A stretch of 20,102 nucleotides of DNA from a virus, in IMG/VR virus record IMGVR_UViG_3300010430_000560, positions 1 through 20,102 of that record; one strand, given 5' to 3'. Shown piece by piece: positions 1-8,525 of this stretch. The first letter of the stretch is position 1. Every line of letters begins with the position of its first letter. The notes below the pieces were generated by a model. The model did no database searches. It was given only the letters and a program-made list of their open reading frames with translations, and had not been told where the DNA came from. The position numbers and the translations under genes were made by a program.

Positions 1-23
1 ACGTTTTTCCAATCGAATGCCAT
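1..23 (-). CDS. start of a further phage gene (partial, cut by window edge)
   Basis: An ATG at position 23 follows the tailspike stop by 17 bases and is preceded by a purine-rich AAAGAGAAAG stretch that can act as ribosome binding site. Only seven full codons are visible and read MAFDWKN. From memory, some small phage membrane proteins of the holin type begin in a similar way, and a lysis gene after the tailspike would be sensible, but seven residues cannot decide this. The start call rests on spacing and the purine-rich leader alone. Confidence 0.45.
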
Positions 24-40
24 TTTCTTTCTCTTTATGG

Positions 41-2089
41 TTATGAAGTGGCGGCGGTAGGAATGCGAATTAAAAACCAAGCGCGTTGCTTACCGGCGGT
101 CGGGAATGAGCTAATTGTTGTTACAGTAAATCCAGTGGTTGTTTTACTTGTTATGTAGCAATGAAAACCACCACTCCATTGGGTCAGTCCTTCAGATAAA
201 ATAATCTCGTAATTAGTATCGGGTTCACTCGCTCCAAAAACTACGGCATTTGAATTATTCGTTCCACCCGGCCAAGTCGCTAATCCATGAAAATTCTTTG
301 AGGCAGTTGTTGTTGTTGATAATCGATTAACATTGACCAAACCAAGTGAGGAACCATTAAACGTTACATGATCAAAACGCTCTGGTCCGGTCGATAATAG
401 GTTTTCTGCGACTAGTGAAGTGACATCCGCACCGGGCGTGCTTAATTCCGATGTAACGCAAGCACCAATTCTGTTGTTAGAAACGATAGCTTTTGTCGCT
501 CCACCAACACCTACGCCCAACACATAAATTCCGCGAAGTGAAACGTTGTTTGTAATTAAGTTATTGTTCGTAATTAATGTTTCATCTGTTGAACCTATAT
601 GTATACCAGTATCGACAGGCTCAATGATTATATTATTGGTTACATTTGTTCCGTTTGATGCAGGATCACCACCTGTTAGCCGGTCAACGGTAATTGCATT
701 ATCTTCTATTTTATCAAGGATATTATTAGAAATAATTGTGTTATCACTGGTTTTTACGGCAATACCTGTACCAGTTGAAACAACAGCTTGATTGCTTATA
801 TAATTGTCAGTAATAATGACATCAAATGCTATAGTTGTTACTTTAGCAACTTCTATACCTTCGGTTGTAAATCCAGTAATATTATTCCCTGAAATTATGA
901 CATCTGAGGCTTGTAAAACTCTGATTCCGTGGGTTGCACCCGACATAATATTATTCTGAATTGACGCTCCACTTGCATCGACTCGAACACTGACATTTGC
1001 TAGTGTATTACCCTCAAAATGATTGCTTTGTATTTGAGTATTGACAGCATTAGCACTTGTCACTTGTATGCCTTCAGACCCATTCTGAATATGCGTATCA
1101 AAAATATCGACATCGCCTACCGTTACAGTCGCGCCTATTCCTTCGATGGTTTGACCAGCATTATTAACGTCAATGGTAATATCGCGCATCGTTGAACCAT
1201 CAGAACCCACGCCAAATGTTATGAAATCCGCATCTGAGTTTGCGGCCATTTTTAATGTGCCAACACCAATAAAATGAATCTTTTTAGTAATCGTATCAGG
1301 TTGTATAACGGCAATACCATCAGGTACGAATAATGTCCCGCCTGCCGTTATTGCTGCAATACAATTAGTATATGCGGTATTATCATCCACCCCATCCATT
1401 TTAGCGCCATAACGTCGTAAATCGCCTATTGGGAATTCGTAATTGGTTACTCCAGCCTCCGTACCAGGATAGAAACGATAGTGGATTGCACGATCAGCAT
1501 CCACTCGCTGAATGGATAATGAAACAGTCGTCATTACAGGGTCGAGAACAGCCGCCGCACCTGTACTGTCTTGGATATCAACTAATGATACTGTAGTGTC
1601 TCCCGCAAAAGATGACGCGAATATGGTTGCATATCGGTTGTTTCCACCAGATAACCAGACTTTGCGTCCTTTATGGAAATCAGCGGTAACATCTATTCCT
1701 GTAATATTAAACGTTGTACCAGAAACATAAACCGCAGTGATACCTGTCAGCCATTGGCCTGATGCACCAGAACCGGCACCCCCAGTATCCGTAACATTAT
1801 CCACCGTCCAAATTGGTGTTGTAGGCGGATCAGTATCGGTATCGGTTGTATAAACGACTTTATAAGATAAGCCCGGCGTAAAATACACATCAATTGGCGT
1901 ACCTGCATTACCGGGTTCACCCCTGGCATTTAAGATAATCGGGTTTGGATTGGCAACAGCAAGGCTAGAATCCGTAAAGGTATCTTGTTTCGTCGTTGTA
2001 CCTGCTATATAAAAAAACAATTGATGGCCAGTGGCCAATATACTATTGGCATCATCAAATGTCGGTCTTACGTATGGCATTAATCCCAT
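41..2089 (-). CDS. tailspike / beta-helix receptor-binding protein
   Basis: Product of 682 aa. Residues 1-100 look like the head- or tail-binding N-terminal domain of podovirus tailspikes: an MPYVRPTF opening, then a GHQLFFYIAGT segment and a short beta-rich repeat ending in IWTVDNVT. Residues 110-210 form a second beta-rich domain. At 223-240 the DLRRYGAKMDGVDDNTAY segment matches the typical entry into pectate-lyase-like right-handed beta helices. Residues 250-570 carry the short N- and I-rich coils of such a helix (for example IISNNILDKI). The last 100 residues are a separate beta-rich domain, probably for trimerisation or binding. Role by family: trimeric fibre that binds or cleaves surface polysaccharide; catalytic residues were not identified. 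It is last after the ejection genes, comparable to P22 gp9. A terminator ends 13 bases before the start. The first ATG has GGGAAA upstream; an in-frame ATG at 2080 (residue 4) is an alternative. Confidence 0.85.
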   Translation of the reverse strand: MGLMPYVRPTFDDANSILATGHQLFFYIAGTTTKQDTFTDSSLAVANPNPIILNARGEPGNAGTPIDVYFTPGLSYKVVYTTDTDTDPPTTPIWTVDNVTDTGGAGSGASGQWLTGITAVYVSGTTFNITGIDVTADFHKGRKVWLSGGNNRYATIFASSFAGDTTVSLVDIQDSTGAAAVLDPVMTTVSLSIQRVDADRAIHYRFYPGTEAGVTNYEFPIGDLRRYGAKMDGVDDNTAYTNCIAAITAGGTLFVPDGIAVIQPDTITKKIHFIGVGTLKMAANSDADFITFGVGSDGSTMRDITIDVNNAGQTIEGIGATVTVGDVDIFDTHIQNGSEGIQVTSANAVNTQIQSNHFEGNTLANVSVRVDASGASIQNNIMSGATHGIRVLQASDVIISGNNITGFTTEGIEVAKVTTIAFDVIITDNYISNQAVVSTGTGIAVKTSDNTIISNNILDKIEDNAITVDRLTGGDPASNGTNVTNNIIIEPVDTGIHIGSTDETLITNNNLITNNVSLRGIYVLGVGVGGATKAIVSNNRIGACVTSELSTPGADVTSLVAENLLSTGPERFDHVTFNGSSLGLVNVNRLSTTTTASKNFHGLATWPGGTNNSNAVVFGASEPDTNYEIILSEGLTQWSGGFHCYITSKTTTGFTVTTISSFPTAGKQRAWFLIRIPTAATS

Positions 2090-2102
2090 AATAATTTCCC
2101 AT

Positions 2103-2130
2103 AAAAAAAGGCCACATAAGCGGCCTTTTG
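2103..2130 (-). terminator. intrinsic terminator between ejection protein gene and tailspike
   Basis: Read on the minus strand the sequence is AAAAGGCC, an 8-base loop (GCTTATGT), then GGCCTTTT running into a T tract. The arms at 2122-2129 and 2106-2113 pair perfectly over 8 bp, and positions 2109-2103 give seven consecutive T on the transcript strand. It sits 23 bases beyond the stop of the 925-aa gene and ends 13 bases before the tailspike ATG. The inverse orientation has only a four-T tract, so it should act mainly on minus-strand transcripts. Confidence 0.85.
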
Positions 2131-2152
2131 TTAGATATGATTTTGAGTGTGT

Positions 2153-4930
2153 TTAGGGGGTATTGGCTTGCTGTTCTTGGTCGTAGGCTATTGCAGCGGA
2201 TTTAGCCATTCTTGGCGTTGCTCGGATACCTTTTTCTATCGCCCATTGGCCTAACCGACTTGCCATTTTTGGTGGTAATCCCACTTTCTCTAGTTTTGTA
2301 ATATCGCTGACTAATTTTGCTAAATCGGGATCATATAATGCTTCTTCAATTAAACGTTCAACATTACCCTGATGTAGTTTATATAAATATTTTGATCCAA
2401 TATCAACACCAACATAACTTAAACTTGTTTTCCCATATAATGCCGCCCACCGTAATTGCGCAAATGCCGATGGAACGGATGTTCCAATCGCTTCTTGTAA
2501 TTGATCAATTGATGCTTTATTCGGATTCAATCGCATAATTGTTGAATGACGATTAAGAATATTCATAGCTTCTGCGACATTTTTTAGATTATTGTAATGA
2601 GCAGGTTTTAATTGATTGAATATAGGTTTTAACGTTTCTTCATTATCTGTTAGAAATTGCCATGGGTTATTTTGATTCATTATATGATCAGCAAATGTTG
2701 ACGCTAGACTTTCTTTAGCTTCTTTTGATTTCATTGACCGAAGCAATATTCTCATGGCACTTTTATCGGTTAAAGCATATTCAACAGCCCCATCTATATC
2801 ATCATAGCCTGCTATTTTTGCATAAGGACTTGCTTTGAATTCGTCATTTGCCTTTTGTTTAATAAATCGTTTATATCTTGTATTCACTTTTTGTTGACGT
2901 TTTGCCATATTATCCAACATCGTTTCCGTATGAGAAAATACGGCTTTCGTCGTTGGCACTTTATCCAAGACTTCTTTATAATCTCCCATGAAAGTATCCA
3001 CGGCGCTTTGAGACAATTTACCTTGTTTAACGGTTTTTTGCGAAAAGGCATCCATTATGCCATCTCTTAATAATAATTGTGCTTCTGGAACATCCTCGTA
3101 TAATTTATTAAACTGATCCAATCCTTCAGAAGTGCCTTTTTTAAGAATATTCCTACTAACAATTAGTCCTTCAGGTGTGGGTTTATTTCTACCAATACCT
3201 AATATTTCTGCCCCTAATCCTTGTTTAAATACATTAGAATATTCTTCACGATAAAATGTATCAACCGCTCCCTTATGCTTGGCAAAATTCCCATACACTG
3301 GATCATCAAATTTGGCTAATTTATCATCTAATGTATTTTTAATACCGCCCAAATGAAACAATTTGGTTCCATCATCGACTCTTAAGGCCCGGTTATATTC
3401 CCGGCTGATTTCTCTGTAAAGCGAATGAATCTTACGGAAACTGGCGATATTCGCCGTTGGCTTGGAAGTTAAACCTGGAGGTAATTCGACTAATCCAGAA
3501 GCACTTTCCGCGCCTTCGCTTAATAGACTTTTAATCTTTTTATAAACACCTGGCACCGTATCAAAGAAATATTGATCATCGGCTTGTATATCGACAACTA
3601 ATTTTCGGATATCCGAAACATCGTCCATTACTCCCAACTCGTCGGCTGCGTCATACAATTCATCATATTTAGCGTTTTTAGCTTTTCTGACTACTTCCAT
3701 TTTTTCTTTGGCAATTTTTCTTAATCGTTTTCCACCAGCTTCAGTGGCCTTACGTCCATACGTTTTGGCTAATTCTCTTTGTTGTTGCTCAATTTTCCTA
3801 AATTCCATTCGGATGTCGTTTTTTGTGGATTTAAACACCTTTTTTGCAGTAAATTCTTTAATTGCTGGCTCTGGAAATGCTCGACGGTAATAGGCTTGTA
3901 CTGCATCCACATTAGCTAATTCGTTTTTCATTGCGCGGTTAATGTTTGCTACATTCTTTTGATCCACACTTTGTTGCATTGCTGTCATACCGGGCGAATC
4001 AGCGGCTTGAGCGGGACTTGGCTTGAAATTTTCTATTTCTTCCCCTAATTCGAGAGAACGATCAATGTTTTTACTTGAATTTGGGTTTTCACCAATTGCG
4101 GCAGCTACTTGTTTTCTGGCACGATTTCGCGCAAATGCACCACCATAATCATCAGCTAATGCTCTTACATCATCAATGCCTCTTGTTTTAAGAACACGCA
4201 TTAATAACTCTGGTTTTAGACCATGTTTATTTAATAGATTAATAATCCCTGCGCCTCCTGCGGTTGTAAGTGTTCCCATCCCTGCGCCAGATAATTCACC
4301 TAAAAAGCGATATTCTTCTCCATAAGCATCGGCAAAGATATCACCTTGCCATTGAGCGCCTAGTCCAGCCATAGTGCTTTCTGTACCTTCCAAAATGGCC
4401 GCACGTTTAATTTCTGCCATGGTTGCCTTTGCACCCAACAATTTATTAATCATTGCGCCGCCCATTATGACGGACCCACCCAAGAATTCTGATACTTTTC
4501 CGACATATTTTTCTGTTGTTGTTTTACGTTCTTGTGGTTCACGCATTAACAACTTTTCCCAGCCTTCACGAATCATTTTTGAACCACCAATTGGGTCAGC
4601 ATCCATATCCAAGCCCGGTATTTGATCCATCAGCCAATTTGTTGCATCAACCAAGTATCCAGGTAAAGCGGCCACATCAGCAAAACCTTTTTTCATGCCT
4701 TCTGATATTACATTTATATTAAAATCTTCTTGTTGTGCGGGGGCTTCAGGTGTTATTGATGGTTCGCCCTGCATTTCGGCTTGCCCTTTTTCTTTTGCTT
4801 TATATCGTTCAAGATAGGCGGCTGCACCACCTGTTGGCGCTGGGGCAATTGATTCGCTTATCGTGGGTTCTGGCGCTGGTTGTCCCGCTTGTTGTGCCTT
4901 ATATCGCTGTAGATATTCTGCTGCACCCAT
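2153..4930 (-). CDS. large DNA-ejection (injection) protein, P22 gp16-like position
   Basis: Product of 925 aa, longer than P22 gp16 (about 610 aa). The N-terminus has a 16-residue motif twice (residues 2-17 and 35-50) joined by a proline-rich linker. Residues 75-105 (GMKKGFADVAALPGYLVDAT and onward) and two small-residue, glycine-rich stretches near 148-170 and 209-235 look membrane-active, as is common in the first third of phage ejection proteins. The rest is mainly charged and helical (about 270-900) with no enzyme motif that I recognise. By family such proteins are packed inside the head, leave before the genome and help DNA cross the host envelope. The start overlaps the previous stop as TAATG, so translation is probably coupled to the 391-aa gene. 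The assignment rests on gene order, size and composition rather than a diagnostic motif. Confidence 0.7.
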   Translation of the reverse strand: MGAAEYLQRYKAQQAGQPAPEPTISESIAPAPTGGAAAYLERYKAKEKGQAEMQGEPSITPEAPAQQEDFNINVISEGMKKGFADVAALPGYLVDATNWLMDQIPGLDMDADPIGGSKMIREGWEKLLMREPQERKTTTEKYVGKVSEFLGGSVIMGGAMINKLLGAKATMAEIKRAAILEGTESTMAGLGAQWQGDIFADAYGEEYRFLGELSGAGMGTLTTAGGAGIINLLNKHGLKPELLMRVLKTRGIDDVRALADDYGGAFARNRARKQVAAAIGENPNSSKNIDRSLELGEEIENFKPSPAQAADSPGMTAMQQSVDQKNVANINRAMKNELANVDAVQAYYRRAFPEPAIKEFTAKKVFKSTKNDIRMEFRKIEQQQRELAKTYGRKATEAGGKRLRKIAKEKMEVVRKAKNAKYDELYDAADELGVMDDVSDIRKLVVDIQADDQYFFDTVPGVYKKIKSLLSEGAESASGLVELPPGLTSKPTANIASFRKIHSLYREISREYNRALRVDDGTKLFHLGGIKNTLDDKLAKFDDPVYGNFAKHKGAVDTFYREEYSNVFKQGLGAEILGIGRNKPTPEGLIVSRNILKKGTSEGLDQFNKLYEDVPEAQLLLRDGIMDAFSQKTVKQGKLSQSAVDTFMGDYKEVLDKVPTTKAVFSHTETMLDNMAKRQQKVNTRYKRFIKQKANDEFKASPYAKIAGYDDIDGAVEYALTDKSAMRILLRSMKSKEAKESLASTFADHIMNQNNPWQFLTDNEETLKPIFNQLKPAHYNNLKNVAEAMNILNRHSTIMRLNPNKASIDQLQEAIGTSVPSAFAQLRWAALYGKTSLSYVGVDIGSKYLYKLHQGNVERLIEEALYDPDLAKLVSDITKLEKVGLPPKMASRLGQWAIEKGIRATPRMAKSAAIAYDQEQQANTP
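4781..4927 (-). repeat. duplicated 16-residue N-terminal motif in ejection protein
   Basis: Residues 2-17 of the 925-aa protein read GAAEYLQRYKAQQAGQ and residues 35-50 read GAAAYLERYKAKEKGQ: 11 of 16 positions are identical. The linker between them is rich in proline, alanine and serine. The repeat is seen directly; its meaning (for example a packaging, docking or cleavage signal) is unknown. Confidence 0.8.
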
Positions 4931-6105
4931 TACTTACCCCAATCGTAGTTAGGAAAGACTTCTTCGGCTAAATCGATTTTCTCTTGATCGGTTAAATATT
5001 TGTTACCCATAATTTCATCGGGTGAATCGTATTTTGCCACCGCATGAGAATCCAATTTATCTTTATTCGCCAGATAGCGAAAATAATCTTTACTATCATC
5101 TTTCATTTCATTGTACATAGCTTCAATTTCATCTAATGCCTCTAAAGCCATTTTCTTTTGTTCAGCACTGTAGGTTCCTAATAATGTTTTGCTAAAAAAT
5201 CCTGCAATACGTTGCTGTAAATTACCGAAGTTATTGTATTGTTTTAATTCTGCTAATGCTCTAACATCTGAATTAGCTACTTTAGATAAAGTGGCTTGTG
5301 CCATTTTAGCTGTCAATGGTGAGCCTTTTTCTACCGCTGTTCTTGCTAATGTTATTTGATCCAATGCACCAGAAATTTCTCCCGTTTCTTTGGAGTATTC
5401 TTTGCGTAAATCCACAGTGGATTTTTTTTGTGAGCGATAGGATTTTGCTCCCGCTGCTTCTTCAGCTAATCCAATACGTTTTTCACCCTGTTCTAACCGT
5501 TCTTGCGCTTGTTTAGCCCTAGTATCAGCTGATTCCTGTAGACGTTGTTCTTTTCTCAACTTAAATGCATCAACGGCTGCTAATGAGGAATAACGATATT
5601 TTGCAATATCGGCAATATTAAAATTTTCTCGGTCTACCATTTCATCGACATCAGAATTAGGATAACGTTTATCAAAGATTTCCATTGATCGTTTTAAACC
5701 GTCCAAATCTTTTACATCTTTTAATACATGTGATAAAAATTCCGCTTCCTCCTGCGCGGCCTCTCGTTTATTTTCATCGATATTCTGTGTTTGCAGAGAT
5801 ATTTGATTCGCCATTTCTTGGGCTTGCAAATATTCCTGCTGATATCCGCCCGCTTTTAATTTTTCCATCCATTCTTCAGTGGTTTCAGATGATCGACTGA
5901 TTTCATCCAATTCTTGTTGCTTTCCAAATTTGCGACGTGATTCCTCGATTTCCAGGTTCCGCTTTTCAGCTTGCTGTTCCGCTTGCTGTCGATCAATATC
6001 AGTGGCTTGGCGCGTTCGTTCTGCTTGAGCCATTTGCGCCATTCTCAACGGATAACTTTGCCCACCCTTACCCTGTTGTGCAATTAATTCTATGATATCA
6101 GCCAT
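4930..6105 (-). CDS. internal virion protein, probable DNA-ejection protein, coiled-coil rich
   Basis: Product of 391 aa, highly charged and rich in Q, E, K and A. Residues 20-85 and about 180-235 have long heptad-like stretches (for example RQQAEQQAEKRNLEIEE) expected to form coiled coils; residues 255-345 are helical with conserved-looking alanines. No signal peptide or membrane segment is seen. It lies between the 280-aa and 925-aa proteins, the place of the middle ejection protein (gp7/gp20 group) in P22, which is the main reason for the call. The start has a good ribosome binding site: AAGGGG lies within and after the stop of the previous gene, eight bases before the ATG. Its stop overlaps the next start (TAATG). 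No sequence motif proves the function. Confidence 0.6.
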   Translation of the reverse strand: MADIIELIAQQGKGGQSYPLRMAQMAQAERTRQATDIDRQQAEQQAEKRNLEIEESRRKFGKQQELDEISRSSETTEEWMEKLKAGGYQQEYLQAQEMANQISLQTQNIDENKREAAQEEAEFLSHVLKDVKDLDGLKRSMEIFDKRYPNSDVDEMVDRENFNIADIAKYRYSSLAAVDAFKLRKEQRLQESADTRAKQAQERLEQGEKRIGLAEEAAGAKSYRSQKKSTVDLRKEYSKETGEISGALDQITLARTAVEKGSPLTAKMAQATLSKVANSDVRALAELKQYNNFGNLQQRIAGFFSKTLLGTYSAEQKKMALEALDEIEAMYNEMKDDSKDYFRYLANKDKLDSHAVAKYDSPDEIMGNKYLTDQEKIDLAEEVFPNYDWGK

Positions 6106-6117
6106 TTGTTAATCCCC

Positions 6118-6960
6118 TTAAAATCCTGCCATGCCGCCACTTAATGCACCCATACCACCAGCATCGGATTGCATATTACTGCCGGTATACGTTGAGCCAC
6201 CGCCACCACCCCAGCTACCACCACCAAAGCCAGATTGCATAGGGCCACCGCCGCCACCACCACCGCCACCACCACCACCACCTTGATTACCTAGCATTCC
6301 AGAACCACTACTGCCCCGTTGAGAACCAAAGTAGTTTTCAACACCACTTGCTGCGGCTTCAGATTGCGCCAAATGGACACTGGCATTGATATCACCCAAT
6401 CGCATCTCATATTCACCCATTTGCTTACCATAGCCCGTATAGCTACCTGAGAGGTATTGTGAGGCTCGCTCGCCAATAGCCAATTGACCCCCAATATTAC
6501 CCATATATGCGTTGAGTGTTCCTAAATCAAACCCACGACCCTGTAAGTAATCCTGATAAGCCCCGCGATAATCGGCTGATGCAAAGTTTTCTGCGTAGCG
6601 TTTAGCGGCTTTAATCTGAGCGCCAGAGAGGTAAGACTGAGTATTTCCGTCAGCTATTCCAATAGACTTTAAACCTTCTTGCAGACGGAATTCATAAGCG
6701 GGTGTTTTTTCATATTCAAAACTTTCGTAAGCAGGTTTTTCCATCATTCTTTCGTAGCGGTCCATGGCGCTACGATAGGTTTCCATGCCTTCCATGCCAA
6801 ATTCCGCCCATGGGCGTTGCTCGGCTTCTACCCTGCCTTGTGCTTCTTCAGCACGTCGCATCGCATTTTTGGTGCCTTTTTTGGCCTCACGTCCTGCTCG
6901 CCAAGCGCCGTATTGTCGAAATACCGTACCTGCAACTGAACCTATTTGTGACCAACTCAT
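6118..6960 (-). CDS. DNA-transfer / ejection-type virion protein with polyglycine tail
   Basis: Product of 280 aa. Residues 1-75 are basic and helical (GAWRAGREAKKGTKNAMRRA). Residues 85-170 hold the pattern AYEFRLQEGLKSIGIADG, then SGAQIKAAKRYAENFASADY and a second helical stretch up to GERASQYLSG. From memory this pattern is typical of the small DNA-transfer proteins in podovirus and prophage tail modules. The last 65 residues are almost only G, S and a few aromatics, with 13 consecutive glycines at 227-239. The P22 counterpart would be one of the small ejection proteins (gp7 or gp20 group). AAAGGT lies nine bases before the ATG. It stands first in a run of three genes that together resemble an ejection set. 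Confidence 0.65.
   Translation of the reverse strand: MSWSQIGSVAGTVFRQYGAWRAGREAKKGTKNAMRRAEEAQGRVEAEQRPWAEFGMEGMETYRSAMDRYERMMEKPAYESFEYEKTPAYEFRLQEGLKSIGIADGNTQSYLSGAQIKAAKRYAENFASADYRGAYQDYLQGRGFDLGTLNAYMGNIGGQLAIGERASQYLSGSYTGYGKQMGEYEMRLGDINASVHLAQSEAAASGVENYFGSQRGSSGSGMLGNQGGGGGGGGGGGGGPMQSGFGGGSWGGGGGSTYTGSNMQSDAGGMGALSGGMAGF
6244..6282 (-). repeat. GGT/GGC trinucleotide run coding 13 glycines
   Basis: Thirteen consecutive codons, all GGT or GGC, including an uninterrupted run of five GGT at the upstream end. Simple triplet runs like this can change length by replication slippage without breaking the frame, so the tail length of the 280-aa protein may vary between isolates. Confidence 0.9.
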
Positions 6961-6972
6961 AATGTATTACCT

Positions 6973-7299
6973 TTATGTCGTGACGGTTATTGTCGAAACA
7001 TTCATAGCAAGATTATTTCCGCTTGCTTGTACAGACATCGTTCCATTTGGTTCTAAAACATGCCCTTCAATATCAAAGCAAGACCATGTTTGTAAATTCG
7101 CTATTGTTTTTGTTGGAAGAAATAAGGTTTCAATTATTCCTGATGTATCTATCCATAAATTTACCGTTAAATCCCCACCGGAATTATTGATGAACGTGAG
7201 TTTTCTTATTTGGCGTTTTGCTGTAGAAGGCCCAACGATTTGCGTTTTTGCTGTTGGTATCGAAGCATTTGCATAAGCGTAAGTGGGTGCGGAAGCCAT
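6973..7299 (-). CDS. small beta-rich virion protein, unknown
   Basis: Product of 108 aa. I do not recognise a named family. The central part (RKLTFINNSGGDLTVNLWID) and the end (TMSVQASGNNLAMNVSTITV) alternate hydrophobic and polar residues like the small beta-sandwich proteins often found in phage structural operons. There is no signal peptide and no cysteine pair. Four bases separate it from the previous stop. The ribosome binding site is weak (AACGG overlapping the previous gene's end), suggesting translation depends on ribosomes arriving from the upstream 259-aa gene. A minor tail or head surface protein is a reasonable guess from context only. Confidence 0.65.
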   Translation of the reverse strand: MASAPTYAYANASIPTAKTQIVGPSTAKRQIRKLTFINNSGGDLTVNLWIDTSGIIETLFLPTKTIANLQTWSCFDIEGHVLEPNGTMSVQASGNNLAMNVSTITVTT

Positions 7300-7302
7300 A
7301 AT

Positions 7303-8082
7303 TTATACCGTTGTTTCGTATTGGACTATTTCAAAATCTACGGATATCGCACCCGTTCCTGTACCAAATCTTCCCATATAACCAATATCTACTGGACCAA
7401 CAAATGGACCCTGTGGAGCGGCAACGTCAATTGCTAATGAAAAACCTGTTACGCCCACTAATTCTAAACCCGCTTTCATTGCGCTAAATGGGGCTGCGAC
7501 TATATCTGCGTTATCTCTGGTGAAAAAGATAACATCTGCTGATTTGTTAGAATCTACTGACAAATAGTGGGGATAAACAACAGCGGATTTTCCATTAGGT
7601 ACAGTATATACACCGCATTGTGTTTGCCCTCTTGGGAACCCTGCCGATGGAATTAATAACCATGTTGGCCCTGCACCGGCTGTTCGTAGCGTCAAATCAC
7701 CAACATGCGATGGGACCGTTTGTGTGGCATAACTACCAGAATCGGTTACTTTCATTCTAAATGCGCGAGTTAAATTAATAGGTACGCTCACAGCGCCCAA
7801 ACCATTCATATTTACTGTTTGCGAAACGTAATTCCAACCAGCATCTAATCCCTCGATTGTTACTGTTCTTGCCCCGGCCCCAGCCAATGTGTCGCTTGCA
7901 CTTGACGAAACAATTTCTAACGCTACCGCTGCGGTTGGTGTTTGATACAAACCACCCCTCGCTATAGGAACAAAGGTTGTTCCTACTGCGTCATTTGTTC
8001 CAAATTTATGTACTTCGTCATATTCATCGATTAATCCACGCGTTACGTTAAGCCAAAAACTATCGTTGGGGCTAAAACTCAT
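7303..8082 (-). CDS. conserved-type phage structural protein, beta-rich
   Basis: Product of 259 aa from the ATG at 8082. A longer reading from a GTG at 8094 is possible but less likely: the ATG forms an ATGA overlap with the upstream stop, as several neighbours do. The text includes VHKFGTNDAVGTTFVPIARG near residue 25, then SDTLAGAGARTVTIEGLD followed by a second beta repeat, and YTVPNGKSAVVYPHYLSVD near 160. From memory this order (FGxN opening, a GARTVxIxGLD segment, a YTVPxGK segment) is common in uncharacterised virion proteins of environmental podoviruses. Function is unknown; it probably sits on the tail or head surface. It lies between the gp10-like hub gene and the ejection genes. 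Confidence 0.7.
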   Translation of the reverse strand: MSFSPNDSFWLNVTRGLIDEYDEVHKFGTNDAVGTTFVPIARGGLYQTPTAAVALEIVSSSASDTLAGAGARTVTIEGLDAGWNYVSQTVNMNGLGAVSVPINLTRAFRMKVTDSGSYATQTVPSHVGDLTLRTAGAGPTWLLIPSAGFPRGQTQCGVYTVPNGKSAVVYPHYLSVDSNKSADVIFFTRDNADIVAAPFSAMKAGLELVGVTGFSLAIDVAAPQGPFVGPVDIGYMGRFGTGTGAISVDFEIVQYETTV

Positions 8083-8525
8083 ATGACGTACCACTCATTA
8101 TCAATGGAAGAATAAATGCATTGGGCTGCTTCATAGTTAGTGATTAGTTTATAGTTTGTTGTTCCGTCGATTGCGCTTGCGCTAATTGTTACAGTACCTA
8201 ATCCTGTGGCTCGCTTGACTGTCACTTTTTCTTCATTGATAGGATTGGGATTTAAGGTAATCGTGATGTTGGATGTCGCAACGATAATGGAATTACCATA
8301 GGTGGTGAAATCTGTTCCCGTTGAAATGAATTGGGTGTCACTGTCAAAAAAAGGTGTTCCCCAAGAATACGTTGCAATACTTTCTTCGGTATCTGACGTT
8401 ATTGCATCCGTTGGGCCGCCTGTTCTTTCCCACAATTGGTTTAGAAAGATAAACGCTAAATCAGTTAATCTTCCGTCGTCATTGGTAAACTTAATCTGAG
8501 AATCAAAAAGATATACTTCAGTCAT
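8079..8525 (-). CDS. small tail protein in the tail-needle position
   Basis: Product of 148 aa. Residues 15-38 (DGRLTDLAFIFLNQLWERTG) form a short amphipathic helix-like opening; the rest alternates like beta strands and closes with YEAAQCIYSSIDNEWYVI, an ending that I recall from knob or fibre proteins. In P22 the gene after gp10 encodes the tail needle gp26, but that protein has a long heptad coiled coil and none is visible here. It may be a reduced plug, a fibre tip or an unrelated tail protein. It overlaps the gp10-like gene at its start (ATGA) and the 259-aa gene at its end (ATGA), so its translation is coupled on both sides. Confidence 0.6.
   Translation of the reverse strand: MTEVYLFDSQIKFTNDDGRLTDLAFIFLNQLWERTGGPTDAITSDTEESIATYSWGTPFFDSDTQFISTGTDFTTYGNSIIVATSNITITLNPNPINEEKVTVKRATGLGTVTISASAIDGTTNYKLITNYEAAQCIYSSIDNEWYVI

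Noticed and set aside
6785-7276. Plus-strand open frame of 163 codons crossing the starts of the 280-aa and 108-aa genes.
   Set aside because: It opposes well-supported genes with good ribosome sites, has no good ribosome site of its own and an amino-acid pattern typical of an antisense shadow.
8083-8094. GTG at 8094 as start of the beta-rich 263-aa reading.
   Set aside because: The ATG at 8082 forms an ATGA overlap with the upstream stop, as at neighbouring junctions, and gives a more usual MSFSPNDSF opening.
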